A stretch of DNA of 64,000 nt, taken from assembly GCF_000422965.1 (NCBI RefSeq), contig NZ_AUHB01000019.1:38521-102520 (forward strand). The letters run 5' to 3'. Both the position numbers and the translations under genes were made by a program. The DNA is from Pleomorphomonas oryzae DSM 16300 (GTDB lineage: Bacteria > Pseudomonadota > Alphaproteobacteria > Rhizobiales > Pleomorphomonadaceae). This document shows, piece by piece, positions 56,262 to 64,000 of this stretch (position 1 is its first letter; the number at the start of each line of letters is the position of its first letter). The notes under the pieces were generated by a model. That model was not told the origin of the DNA. It made no database searches and saw nothing but the letters and a program-made list of their open reading frames with translations.

Positions 56262-57389
56262 ATGTCACAAAGGAAAACAGCCCTTATTACTGGTATCACG
56301 GGCCAAGATGGTTCCTATCTTGCCGAATTTTTGATTTCTAAGGGGTACGAAGTACATGGAATTAAGCGCCGTGCGTCATTGTTTAACACGCAACGCGTAG
56401 ACCATATTTATGAAGATCCCCACGTCGATAATGCGCAGCTAAAGTTGCATTATGGGGACCTGAGCGACACCTCAAATCTAACGCGCATCATTCAGGAAAT
56501 CGGACCCGACGAGGTATATAATCTTGGCGCGCAGTCCCATGTTGCGGTGTCTTTCGAGGCTCCCGAATATACCGCTGATGTCGATGCCATTGGCACCCTG
56601 CGACTTCTTGAAGCAATACGGTTTCTGGGTCTAACTAAGAAAACCCGTTTCTATCAAGCGTCCACCTCCGAACTTTATGGTCTGGTTCAGGAAATCCCCC
56701 AGCGAGAAACGACCCCGTTTTATCCGCGCAGTCCTTATGCTGTAGCAAAACTATATGCGTATTGGATAACTGTAAATTATCGTGAAGCCTATGGCATGTA
56801 CGCGTGCAACGGCATTCTATTCAATCATGAATCACCACGCCGCGGTGAAACATTCGTCACGCGAAAAATTACGCGTGGCCTCGCGAACATCGCCATGGGA
56901 CTCGAACCATGTCTCTACATGGGCAATATCGACTCGCTGCGTGATTGGGGGCATGCCAGGGACTATGTCCGGATGCAGTGGCTCATGCTGCAGCAGGACA
57001 AACCGGAAGATTTTGTGATTGCCACAGGCGTGCAGCAATCCGTTCGTGAGTTCATCGCATGGGCGGCCGAAGACCTCGGCGTCAGCATCGAATTTCGGGG
57101 AGAGGGTGTTAACGAGGTTGGGGTAGTCTCAGCCATTTCTGGGGACCTCGCGCCCGCACTTAACGTTGGTGACGTGATTGTCCGCATCGATCCTCGGTAT
57201 TTCCGCCCATCGGAAGTGGAAACTCTGCTGGGCGACCCAAAGAAGGCAAAAGAACGACTCGGATGGGTTCCAGAAATTTCTGCGCGCGAAATGTGTCGCG
57301 AAATGGTTGCGGAGGATCACAAATCTGCGCGGCGGTATGCTCTCCTTAAAAAGCACGGTCTAGACCTGCCAGTCAGTGTGGAGGGCTGA
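56262..57389 (+). CDS. gmd: GDP-mannose 4,6-dehydratase
   Basis: The 375-residue enzyme converts GDP-D-mannose to GDP-4-keto-6-deoxymannose. It shows the NADP motif [28 protein letters not shown], catalytic [14 protein letters not shown] and [10 protein letters not shown] (Tyr-x3-Lys), and [18 protein letters not shown] content falls here relative to ugd and the epimerase. It lies two bases before fcl. Confidence 0.96.
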   Translation: MSQRKTALITGITGQDGSYLAEFLISKGYEVHGIKRRASLFNTQRVDHIYEDPHVDNAQLKLHYGDLSDTSNLTRIIQEIGPDEVYNLGAQSHVAVSFEAPEYTADVDAIGTLRLLEAIRFLGLTKKTRFYQASTSELYGLVQEIPQRETTPFYPRSPYAVAKLYAYWITVNYREAYGMYACNGILFNHESPRRGETFVTRKITRGLANIAMGLEPCLYMGNIDSLRDWGHARDYVRMQWLMLQQDKPEDFVIATGVQQSVREFIAWAAEDLGVSIEFRGEGVNEVGVVSAISGDLAPALNVGDVIVRIDPRYFRPSEVETLLGDPKKAKERLGWVPEISAREMCREMVAEDHKSARRYALLKKHGLDLPVSVEG

Positions 57390-57391
57390 CG

Positions 57392-58354
57392 ATGCCATAT
57401 GAATTGAAAGGCAAGAAGGTTTGGGTGGCTGGACACCGCGGAATGGTGGGCGCCGCAATTGTCCGCAGATTGGTGTCGGAGAATTGCGAAATACTGACGG
57501 CTAATCGCAATGATGTAGATCTCAAGGATCAGGCTACGGTGCGTGCATGGGTGGCAACTGCCAAGCCAGACGCCGTGTTTGTGGCGGCTGCAAAGGTCGG
57601 CGGAATCCTAGCGAATAACAGTTATCCAGCTGATTTTCTGTACGATAACTTGATGATCGAAGCTAATATAATTGAAGCTTCGTTTCGGTCGGGTGTTGAA
57701 AAGCTGTGTTTTCTTGGGTCCTCATGTATTTATCCTAAGTTTGCTGCCCAGCCAATTGTCGAAGGCGCCTTGCTTACCGGTGAGCTTGAGCCAACAAATG
57801 AATGGTACGCTATCGCGAAGATTGCGGGCATTAAACTTTGCCAAGCCTATCGCAAGCAGCACGGCGCTGATTTCATCTCGGCAATGCCTACTAATCTTTA
57901 TGGGCCAGGCGACAATTTCGATCTCAATTCCAGCCATGTAATGCCAGCTCTTATCCGCAAGGCACACGAAGCAAAGATTACCGGCGCTAAGCAGATTGTT
58001 GTCTGGGGCACCGGCAAGCCGTTGCGAGAGTTCCTCCACGTTGATGATTGTGCAGACGCCTGTGTCCACCTGATGAAAGTCTATTCAGACTTCGAGCACG
58101 TGAACGTAGGCTCGGGAGAAGATCTATCGGTCCTGGCATTGACGAAGCTCGTTTGTGAAGTAGTAGGGTATAGAGGCGAAATCGTTCATGATCTGTCTAA
58201 GCCTGACGGCACGCCGCGCAAACTCATGAGTGCCGAAAAGCTTCGCACTCTTGGATGGGAGGCAAAGATTGAGTTGAAGAAAGGTATTGCAGAGACATAT
58301 GCCGCTTTCGTCGCCGGTCAAGTGACGCTACGACAGGCAGAAGCGCGTCGGTAA
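57392..58354 (+). CDS. fcl: GDP-L-fucose synthase
   Basis: The 320-residue 3,5-epimerase/4-reductase completes GDP-L-fucose. It shows [44 protein letters not shown], the catalytic [12 protein letters not shown] (Tyr-x3-Lys) and [15 protein letters not shown] before the ATG at 57392 lies at the end of gmd. Moderate GC. With gmd it supplies activated fucose for the polysaccharide. Confidence 0.96.
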   Translation: MPYELKGKKVWVAGHRGMVGAAIVRRLVSENCEILTANRNDVDLKDQATVRAWVATAKPDAVFVAAAKVGGILANNSYPADFLYDNLMIEANIIEASFRSGVEKLCFLGSSCIYPKFAAQPIVEGALLTGELEPTNEWYAIAKIAGIKLCQAYRKQHGADFISAMPTNLYGPGDNFDLNSSHVMPALIRKAHEAKITGAKQIVVWGTGKPLREFLHVDDCADACVHLMKVYSDFEHVNVGSGEDLSVLALTKLVCEVVGYRGEIVHDLSKPDGTPRKLMSAEKLRTLGWEAKIELKKGIAETYAAFVAGQVTLRQAEARR

Positions 58355-59007
58355 CTCAAGTCCGGCAGTACGGGCTTTATCTATGGACAAGAATCATGGT
58401 CTTGGATTGAAGCCCTGAATTAAGGTGATTTACTGTACGCAGCTGGCGTGATTGACAATTGATTTATGCTATTAACTAATTTCATTAGCCGTGGCCATGT
58501 TGTTGTGAGGTCCAGCTTATGGCAATTAGTTACTCTATGCTCATGGCCTAATGAGACCGAGGTAGTTGACCGGCGGTCGCCCAAATCGCCGCTCGCTTTA
58601 TGTCAGAATCGCCGAAACATATTCTCGGAGATACAGTTGAGCACCGTCCTGCTCGGTCGAATGATAGTAAAAGCGCCCCACCGTCTGGCAAGATCCTAAC
58701 CGCTCCGGCATGTCACGCCAGAGTCCGCACTCATACGATCACATCGAAGCCCCCCGCGTGTCACTAGGCGGGCTTCGGACGCTCTTGTGCCCGCCGATAT
58801 AATGGCGCTCTAATTTTCCTTAACCATTCGAACCCACCTTCAGAATACATTGAAGTTCATAGCACTGGCGGTTGGCGCATAAGAAGTGACTGTTATCTAT
58901 TTCGCGAAATAGCAAGACAATGAAATATATCTATAAAATACGATAGCTTAGTTAAGTGTACAACCAAAAATATATACGCAAGAAAGTTCACCCAGGAGTC
59001 CGTTACT
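58355..59007. other. 653-base AT-rich gap inside the polysaccharide cluster
   Basis: I recognise no gene. The middle (about 58560-58800) is richer in GC than its flanks and may be a remnant. A stem with arms GAAGCCC and GGGCTTC lies near 58746-58777. A perfect 16-bp palindrome lies at 58897-58912. The promoter of the downstream glycosyltransferases is probably in 58800-59000. Confidence 0.5.
58897..58912. promoter_or_regulatory. Perfect 16-bp palindrome CTATTTCGCGAAATAG
   Basis: Fully self-complementary, 96 bases upstream of the glycosyltransferase start at 59008, in an AT-rich stretch. It could be an operator; no matching regulator is identified. Confidence 0.4.
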
Positions 59008-59820
59008 GTGTTGGTTAGCCCCCCTTTAACATTTCGCGTTCTTAACGTTCCAATTAGCGCAACACATATGACGCAGGCTGTGAATTACATTTCGCAGGCA
59101 GCAAAAGATAATTCATGTAGATTCGTACTTGTTAGAGAAGTCCCGAGCCTTATGTTGGCAGCTAGTGACCCGACCCTTCTCCAAATACATGAAAAGGCAC
59201 TCCTAGTTGTGCCTGATGGTATGCCTTTAGTCTGGATAGGCCGGTTGATGGGATATGGAAAAGCAATTGGCCGAGTTACAGGGGCAGATTTGGTCGACGC
59301 ACTTTGCTCGCATTCCTTATACACCGGCCAAAGTCACTACTTCTACGGGGGGAAGCCTGGTGTGGCGGCCGAAATGGCCCGCCGTTTGGTGGAAAAGTTC
59401 CCGGGCCTCAAGATCGCTGGAGTTTTTAGCCCTCCCATGCGAGCGCTGGGTCGAGGTCAAGCAACATCGGATGAGATTTATAGCGAAATTGAAAATATTC
59501 GGATATCCCGTCCCGATTTTGTCTGGGTCGGAATTTCCAGCCCCAAACAGGAAATTTGGATGGACCTAGCCACTCCGTTGCTTGGCAATGGTGTATGCAT
59601 TGGCGTTGGCGCCGCTTTTGACTTTCAATCAGGAAGCGTAGCGCGAGCACCCAAGTGGATGCGCGATAACGGTCTTGAGTGGCTGCATCGGCTTTCAAGC
59701 GAGCCGAAGCGCCTTTGGAAACGTTACCTGCTCCTCGCACCTCTATTTATAATCCGCGTCGTACCAGATATACTTTTTAACGTAATACGCCGCCTCCGTG
59801 GTTCCAGCGAGTTCCGCTAA
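59008..59820 (+). CDS. WecG/TagA/CpsF-family glycosyltransferase
   Basis: The 270-residue GT26 enzyme shows VVPDGMPLVWIGRLMG, GADLVDALCSHSL, FYGGKPGVAAEMA, VGISSPKQEIWM, and the family end GLEWLHRLSSEPKRLWKRY. The family transfers N-acetylmannosaminuronate, N-acetylmannosamine or glucosyl/glucuronosyl residues onto a lipid-linked sugar at the inner membrane. The GTG at 59008 has AGGAG nine bases upstream. GC is clearly below the sugar loci. Donor unknown. Confidence 0.9.
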   Translation: MLVSPPLTFRVLNVPISATHMTQAVNYISQAAKDNSCRFVLVREVPSLMLAASDPTLLQIHEKALLVVPDGMPLVWIGRLMGYGKAIGRVTGADLVDALCSHSLYTGQSHYFYGGKPGVAAEMARRLVEKFPGLKIAGVFSPPMRALGRGQATSDEIYSEIENIRISRPDFVWVGISSPKQEIWMDLATPLLGNGVCIGVGAAFDFQSGSVARAPKWMRDNGLEWLHRLSSEPKRLWKRYLLLAPLFIIRVVPDILFNVIRRLRGSSEFR

Positions 59821-59859
59821 ATTTAGTTTGTTCTAGGCGTTGCGCTACAGGAGCGGAAG

Positions 59860-60996
59860 ATGAACGCAAATTGTGATCCCCGTTCTTTAAAAGAAAAAAA
59901 GATATGTGTACTAATTTCTGCACCAAGTTTGGCTTCCAGTGTTAACGTCAGCGGAATATCGGCTGTCGTAAGCGAACTTAAGCAAGCGCTAGGTGATGAA
60001 GTACACTATACTCATCTCGTCCTTGGCGCACCTCAGACAGGTAAGTGGTATCTGCGAAAATTAGCATCACTACTAAACATACTTAAGGGAATGTTAAAGG
60101 CAATAACAGAAAAGTACGATATATTACACTCCAACACCGCGTTAATGACAAGATCCATTTACCGGGATCTACCATTTGTATTAGCTGCGCGTATTAGCGG
60201 GAAGGCTGTAATACTCCATTTTCATGGGGGTTTATTTCTTGAAACAAAGCCGACGGGGCTTGTAAGAGTGGCCTTAAAGTTTCTGATTGGCATGTCGGAA
60301 AAGATCGTCTTTTTAAGCCAAACAGAACTTGAGTTATTCACCCAGCACACTTTTGTCCCCAGCAGGAAATCAATAAGCATATATAACTCCGTCAGGATTC
60401 CGAAGGAAGCTAGAACTCCGGCAGCCGACGATGACTCTTTGCGGGTGTTGTTTGCTGGACGATTAGTGTCCGAGAAGGGCGTAGACCTGGTATTGAAAGC
60501 TGCGAATAGATGTTATCCAGCCTCGGTGCATTTCACAATATATGGCGACGGACCAATAAAACGGGAAATTGAAACGGAAGCATCTGTAAATAGAGCCCTG
60601 ACCTTTGGCGGCGTCTTTGCTCACGCGGATTGGCCAGAAATTCTAAAGAATTACGACATATTAGTGCTGCCCTCAAAAGTTCCTTTCGAGGGTATGCCTA
60701 TGATTGTTCTTGAGGCGATGTCACTTGGCTTAGTTCCAATTGCAACCCCGTATGGCTCTATCCCTGAGTTACTCGGTAGACGTGAGCGAGGTCTGCTCAT
60801 TGCTCCCAATGACGTGGAGATGCTGGTTGCCGCGATCTCTGAGCTAGCGTCATCGCCAGAAACGCTCGCCACAATGGGAAATAGGAGTCGAATTTTTGCA
60901 AAAGAAAAGTTCGACTCCAGTGTCACTTCGAGAGCGTTTTTGAGCCTTTATAACGATCTATCATCGGGTAAGAATCTAAGAGGAAACGTAGAGTGA
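59860..60996 (+). CDS. GT4-family glycosyltransferase
   Basis: The 378-residue GT-B enzyme has the C-terminal donor domain RVLFAGRLVSEKGVDLVLKA, FTIYGDGPIKREIE and PFEGMPMIVLEAMSLGLVPI, where the E-x7-E pair binds the nucleotide sugar. The N-terminal acceptor half (ISGISAVVSELKQALGD, HFHGGLFLE) is less conserved. The ATG at 59860 follows AGGAG. AT-rich, codon use unlike the left part of the window. Sugar and linkage cannot be told. Confidence 0.9.
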   Translation: MNANCDPRSLKEKKICVLISAPSLASSVNVSGISAVVSELKQALGDEVHYTHLVLGAPQTGKWYLRKLASLLNILKGMLKAITEKYDILHSNTALMTRSIYRDLPFVLAARISGKAVILHFHGGLFLETKPTGLVRVALKFLIGMSEKIVFLSQTELELFTQHTFVPSRKSISIYNSVRIPKEARTPAADDDSLRVLFAGRLVSEKGVDLVLKAANRCYPASVHFTIYGDGPIKREIETEASVNRALTFGGVFAHADWPEILKNYDILVLPSKVPFEGMPMIVLEAMSLGLVPIATPYGSIPELLGRRERGLLIAPNDVEMLVAAISELASSPETLATMGNRSRIFAKEKFDSSVTSRAFLSLYNDLSSGKNLRGNVE

Positions 60997-61070
60997 GTAA
61001 ACTCTAATACAAACAAACAGCATTCAAATAAAAACGAGCTTGATCGTAAAATCCGTGCGTGAGTCCTAAA

Positions 61071-61577
61071 ATGCCTTGGATTGTTGTCGAGGACTATAAA
61101 GCAAATAGAGAAGGGCTGCTGAGCCAAGGATTTTGGGCGATCCTGTGTTACCGCTTTAGGCACTTGCGGATGTCTATCAAGCCAAAATTTGTTAAAAGAG
61201 CACTGTATATTCCATCAATATTGATGCATAAAGTGGTCGAAATAATGACCGGTATATCCATACCCGACTCAGCAATTATAGGAAGAAGGTTGGTTATAGA
61301 GCATTTTGGAGGAATCATTATACACGGAAATGCAGTTATAGGTGATGATGTTATCATTAGGCAGGGCGTGACTATCGGGAATATAGGAAATGCCAATCCC
61401 TCCGGGGCGCCAAAAATTGGAAATCGAGTGAGTATTGGGGCGGGTGCAAAAATAATCGGGAGCTTAAAAATTGGAGACGACGTAAAAATTGGTGCGAATG
61501 CCGTAATTTTACGCGATATACCATCTGGTTGTACAGCTGTGGGCGTTCCGGCGCGGATAATACGCAGGCGAACATAG
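61071..61577 (+). CDS. Serine acetyltransferase-like hexapeptide transferase
   Basis: The roughly 168-residue protein has a short helical N-terminus followed by left-handed beta-helix repeats (IEHFGGIIIHGNAVIGDDVI, VTIGN, PKIGNRVSIGAGAKIIGSL, VKIGANAVILRDIPSG, VPARII). It resembles CysE but is shorter at the N-terminus. The shape and context fit an O-acetyltransferase of polysaccharide units (WcaB-like). The start is weak: ATG 61071 or GTG 61059. Confidence 0.85.
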   Translation: MPWIVVEDYKANREGLLSQGFWAILCYRFRHLRMSIKPKFVKRALYIPSILMHKVVEIMTGISIPDSAIIGRRLVIEHFGGIIIHGNAVIGDDVIIRQGVTIGNIGNANPSGAPKIGNRVSIGAGAKIIGSLKIGDDVKIGANAVILRDIPSGCTAVGVPARIIRRRT

Positions 61578-61762
61578 TCAAAGGCGTTATATATATCAAT
61601 GAATCGTTGTCAATCACGCCGCCCATGATTGCAACTACGTCTCTGGGCTAGATTTACCCTTGGGCGAGTCGCCTGGTGGCGTATATACCCGAGCCAGTCA
61701 GATGGTGGTGGAGGTGCGGGATTGTTCGCTATAGGTGCTCTATTACATTAAGAGGAAGATCA

Positions 61763-62896
61763 ATGACATCCGGTGCTATCCACGATAATGATATATTCGA
61801 CGGAAAAAAGGATGTCCGGGTGGCCATTGTACTGCACACCCATTCGTCTTACGCCATGGGAGGCGCACAAGCGCAGGTGGACCGAATTATTGAACATTTA
61901 GTGCGTAACACGTCTTCTAAAATATACTTTATAGGTAAGCATATCGCTGACGATGCTGGATCGAAGAATAAGTATAAAATTGTGCGGATCCCGGGGCCAT
62001 TGTGGATATCGAGATACACGCAGTTAGTTGACGCATTTGGATTGTACGAATGCCTTCGGGAGATACGGCCCGACGTAATTTATCAAAGAGATGGTGGCGC
62101 ATACACCGCAACCTGCGCGGTGTATAGTTTCCTGAATAGATGTAGATTTATTTTTCACGTAGCGCATGACAATGATCTCCGTCCATTTTACCGGAAGATC
62201 GAACGTAATATACTGCGAACGATAGATCAGATGATGCATGGATGGGGAATCAGGAAAGCTTACTCGATAGTATGCCAGAGCAAGAGTCAGTGGCTGGTAG
62301 CAAAAGAACGGAAGATCGGAAGAGAAATCTTCGTCGCGCGAAATTTTTTCTCACCTGTGGATTACAAAAACAGAAAAAATTATGAGAAAATAAAGGTTCT
62401 TTGGGTGGCCAATCTGAAACCGTTCAAAAAGCCAGAAAGATTCGTCGAAATTGCAAAGAGACTAGAGGCAACGAATCTCGAGTGGATTATGGTGGGTCGG
62501 CAGGACGACGATTATTCCAATTTGCTAGAAGAAGCAAGAAGTTTGCCACGCTTTCAGTATCTGGGGGAACAAACACAGATAGAAGTCGAGACACTTATGG
62601 AGCAATGTCACATATTTGTTAATACCTCTGTAAGAGAAGGGTTTCCTAATACATTTATTCAGGCTTGGCTTCGCGAGATGTTGGTCGTGAGTATTGAGGT
62701 TGATCCTGACTGCAATCTTGAGAAGGAGGAAATTGGAGTTCGCAGCGGCAGCATAGAGGACGCTGCGAGTTTCATAAAGGAAATATCTGAGAATACATAC
62801 AGAATGAAAGAGATGGGAAAGAAAGCCCGTGCCTATGCATTGGCAGCACATGGGCCTCGAAACGCCGAAATTCTGACGGCGATTTTGCGGGCGTGA
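61763..62896 (+). CDS. GT4-family glycosyltransferase
   Basis: The 377-residue protein starts at ATG 61763 after AGAGGAAGATCA; an upstream in-frame extension to 61676 is less likely. A GT-B fold is indicated by VAIVLHTHSSYAMGGAQAQV near the start and the C-terminal donor domain KIKVLWVANLKPFKKPERFV, MEQCHIFVNTSVREGFPNTF and IQAWLREMLVVSI. The lysine in KPFKKP and the E in REGFPNTFIQA match the donor site. AT-rich. Last complete gene of the polysaccharide region. Confidence 0.88.
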   Translation: MTSGAIHDNDIFDGKKDVRVAIVLHTHSSYAMGGAQAQVDRIIEHLVRNTSSKIYFIGKHIADDAGSKNKYKIVRIPGPLWISRYTQLVDAFGLYECLREIRPDVIYQRDGGAYTATCAVYSFLNRCRFIFHVAHDNDLRPFYRKIERNILRTIDQMMHGWGIRKAYSIVCQSKSQWLVAKERKIGREIFVARNFFSPVDYKNRKNYEKIKVLWVANLKPFKKPERFVEIAKRLEATNLEWIMVGRQDDDYSNLLEEARSLPRFQYLGEQTQIEVETLMEQCHIFVNTSVREGFPNTFIQAWLREMLVVSIEVDPDCNLEKEEIGVRSGSIEDAASFIKEISENTYRMKEMGKKARAYALAAHGPRNAEILTAILRA

Positions 62897-62952
62897 ATTA
62901 TGGCGACTGCAGCATGCGAGGTCTGCTTTTGATGTATTTTCTGTCTTCTCAA

Positions 62953-62978
62953 ACCTGGCCCAACTGATTGGGCTAGGT
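62953..62978 (+). terminator. Stem-loop after the last glycosyltransferase
   Basis: An 11-bp stem with one G-T pair (62953-62963 with 62968-62978, loop CTGA) is followed by GTTTAG. It sits 56 bases after the glycosyltransferase stop and overlaps the end of the IS481-type remnant. Confidence 0.5.
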
Positions 62979-63309
62979 GTTTAGTCCCGACATTTGCTGG
63001 ATTGGATCGAGGGTGAATCGTTCTGGCTCGGAAGTCCAGCATTTGCAGATGAACTCGTAGGGCGTGAGGCCACTGAGGGTCTTCAGTCTGCGAGCGAAAT
63101 TGTAGGCGGCGACGAAATCAGCGCGACGCGCTTCGAACTGGCGATGATCGTCGTAGTGGAAGCGCTTGACGGTCGCCTCCTTGATCGTACGGTTCATCCG
63201 CTCGACCTGCCCATTGGTTCCAGGGATGCTTCACTTTGGTCAGGCGGTGCTCGATGCCGTTCTCGCGACAACGCATATCGAACATGTGCGTCATATAGCG
63301 CGCCGTCGA
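62973..63309 (-). pseudogene. IS481-type transposase remnant (C-terminal part, frameshifted)
   Basis: Read on the minus strand, STARYMTHMFDMRCRENGIE and HRLTKVKHPW are the integrase-core part. A one-base insertion at about 63219 shifts the frame, and the protein continues as GQVERMNRTIKEATVKRFHY, FVAAYNFARRLKTLSGLTP and RFTLDPIQQMSGLNT with its natural stop at 62973. The N-terminal two thirds are missing. The copy is dead. Confidence 0.85.
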
Positions 63310-63734
63310 ACATTGAGAGCAAAACGTCTGTGCCAGCGCGGGCAATGGATTCTGGAAGCCACCGGGGAACCAAACTTGGAATGTGCCATCATCGGCCGAA
63401 TTCTATTAGCATGGTCTGAAATGCACAAGACGAATTCAGGGCCAAGCCACCGGCCGCATTAAAGGCTGCGTAGCAACTGACATTTTGGCGCTGACCGGTC
63501 CGTCCAGGAGCCTCGGTTACTTCGTTCTTTTGCAGGAAAATCGCTACGATACCATCAGTAATGTACGTATGGTCAGCGGCGACGAACTCAATGACTGCCA
63601 GGCGACCAAGCCTTTGGAGCCAATCAGATCGTCGAAGAACTCGATCAATGTGGAGCCAAGCTGGACGCTTCTAAAAACCTCGCCAAATCAGTGGTTTTAT
63701 GATTCCCTTTGCCTTGTGGCGGAGGGCTCTGGCG
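63310..63734. other. Gap between two IS remnants, no gene recognised
   Basis: This stretch of about 425 bases joins the IS481-type remnant to the IS5-type element. Minus-strand reading gives short protein-like pieces (for example LIEFFDDLIGSKGLVAW near 63600-63650) that I cannot assign. The left end of the IS5-type element should lie within the last 60 bases. Confidence 0.45.
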
Positions 63735-64000
63735 ATGTCTGGACTGCCTGGCTTTTTTGACTTCGATGACCGGCTGAAGCGGCTGAGCGACCTCGGTGAC
63801 CAGTTGGAGGCATTTGGCAAGACCGTCGACTTCGAGATATTCCGAGCCGATCTGTTGACGGCCCTTGATTACACCAACGGCCCGCAAGGCGGTCGGCCTC
63901 CGTTCGATCCGGTGATGATGTTCAAGATCCTGGTGATCCAGGCGGCCAACAACCTCTCTGACGAGCGGGCCGAGTTTCTGATCAACGACCGTCTGTCGTT
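63735..64000 (+). CDS. IS5-family transposase, N-terminal part (runs off window)
   Basis: The ATG at 63735 opens a high-GC frame that continues to the window edge (88 complete codons). It shows SGLPGFFDFDDRLKRLSDLG, GRPPFDPVMMFKILVIQA and NNLSDERAEFLINDRLS. This is the N-terminal DUF772-type domain of IS5-family transposases. The catalytic DDE part is outside the window, so intactness cannot be judged. Confidence 0.85.
   Translation, partial: MSGLPGFFDFDDRLKRLSDLGDQLEAFGKTVDFEIFRADLLTALDYTNGPQGGRPPFDPVMMFKILVIQAANNLSDERAEFLINDRLS

Overview
The window is GC-rich DNA from an alphaproteobacterium, most likely a member of the Hyphomicrobiales (Rhizobiales). The reasons are the pairing of ahcY with a DivL-type PAS sensor kinase at the left end, a Thu-type trehalose/disaccharide system, many carbohydrate ABC transporters with LacI/ROK/GntR regulators, and GANTC (CcrM-type) sites in a cell-cycle gene promoter. 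Genus and species cannot be read from the sequence.

Layout. (1) 1-3.6 kb: core genes, a truncated PAS sensor kinase and ahcY (SAH hydrolase), separated by a strong terminator and a promoter region rich in GANTC sites and DnaA boxes. (2) 3.9-13.9 kb: a fructan/sucrose-type locus on the minus strand (two MsmK-type ATPases, GH32 fructosidase, two permeases, binding protein, LacI regulator, ROK sugar kinase) next to an AraC regulator. (3) 14.0-22.7 kb: an alpha-mannoside locus on the plus strand (binding protein, two permeases, GH38 alpha-mannosidase, ROK regulator) without its own ATPase, followed by a second, convergent ROK regulator. (4) 22.9-30.7 kb: a ribokinase-type gene and a complete D-allose operon (alsR-alsB-alsA-alsC-alsE-alsK-rpiB). 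(5) 31.0-34.9 kb: katG and a cardiolipin-synthase-type phospholipase D protein. (6) 34.9-41.8 kb: a probable Amadori-compound (fructosyl-amino acid) locus: a polar amino acid ABC system with permease and ATPase fused in one chain, a LacI regulator, a FrlD-like PfkB kinase, a FrlB-like SIS deglycase and a GntR/UTRA regulator. (7) 41.8-52.2 kb: a divergent Thu-like cluster (ThuB-like oxidoreductase, LacI, second GH38 mannosidase; binding protein, two permeases, ATPase, ThuA). (8) 53.0-62.9 kb: a surface-polysaccharide cluster that opens with a NusG paralogue and an ops-like leader element, then UDP-glucuronate, UDP-galacturonate and GDP-L-fucose biosynthesis, three glycosyltransferases and an acetyltransferase. 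Base composition falls sharply after about 56.2 kb. (9) 62.9-64 kb: IS debris, a frameshifted IS481-type transposase end and an IS5-type transposase running off the window.

How it fits together. Most of the window is a block of independent sugar-uptake modules, each with its own regulator and, in several cases, visible palindromic operators. All five binding-protein genes are followed by a strong hairpin before the next transporter gene, a layout that would protect binding-protein mRNA. The right end is a laterally variable envelope-polysaccharide region, apparently controlled by a dedicated NusG-type elongation factor. I found no tRNA, rRNA, CRISPR array or prophage.
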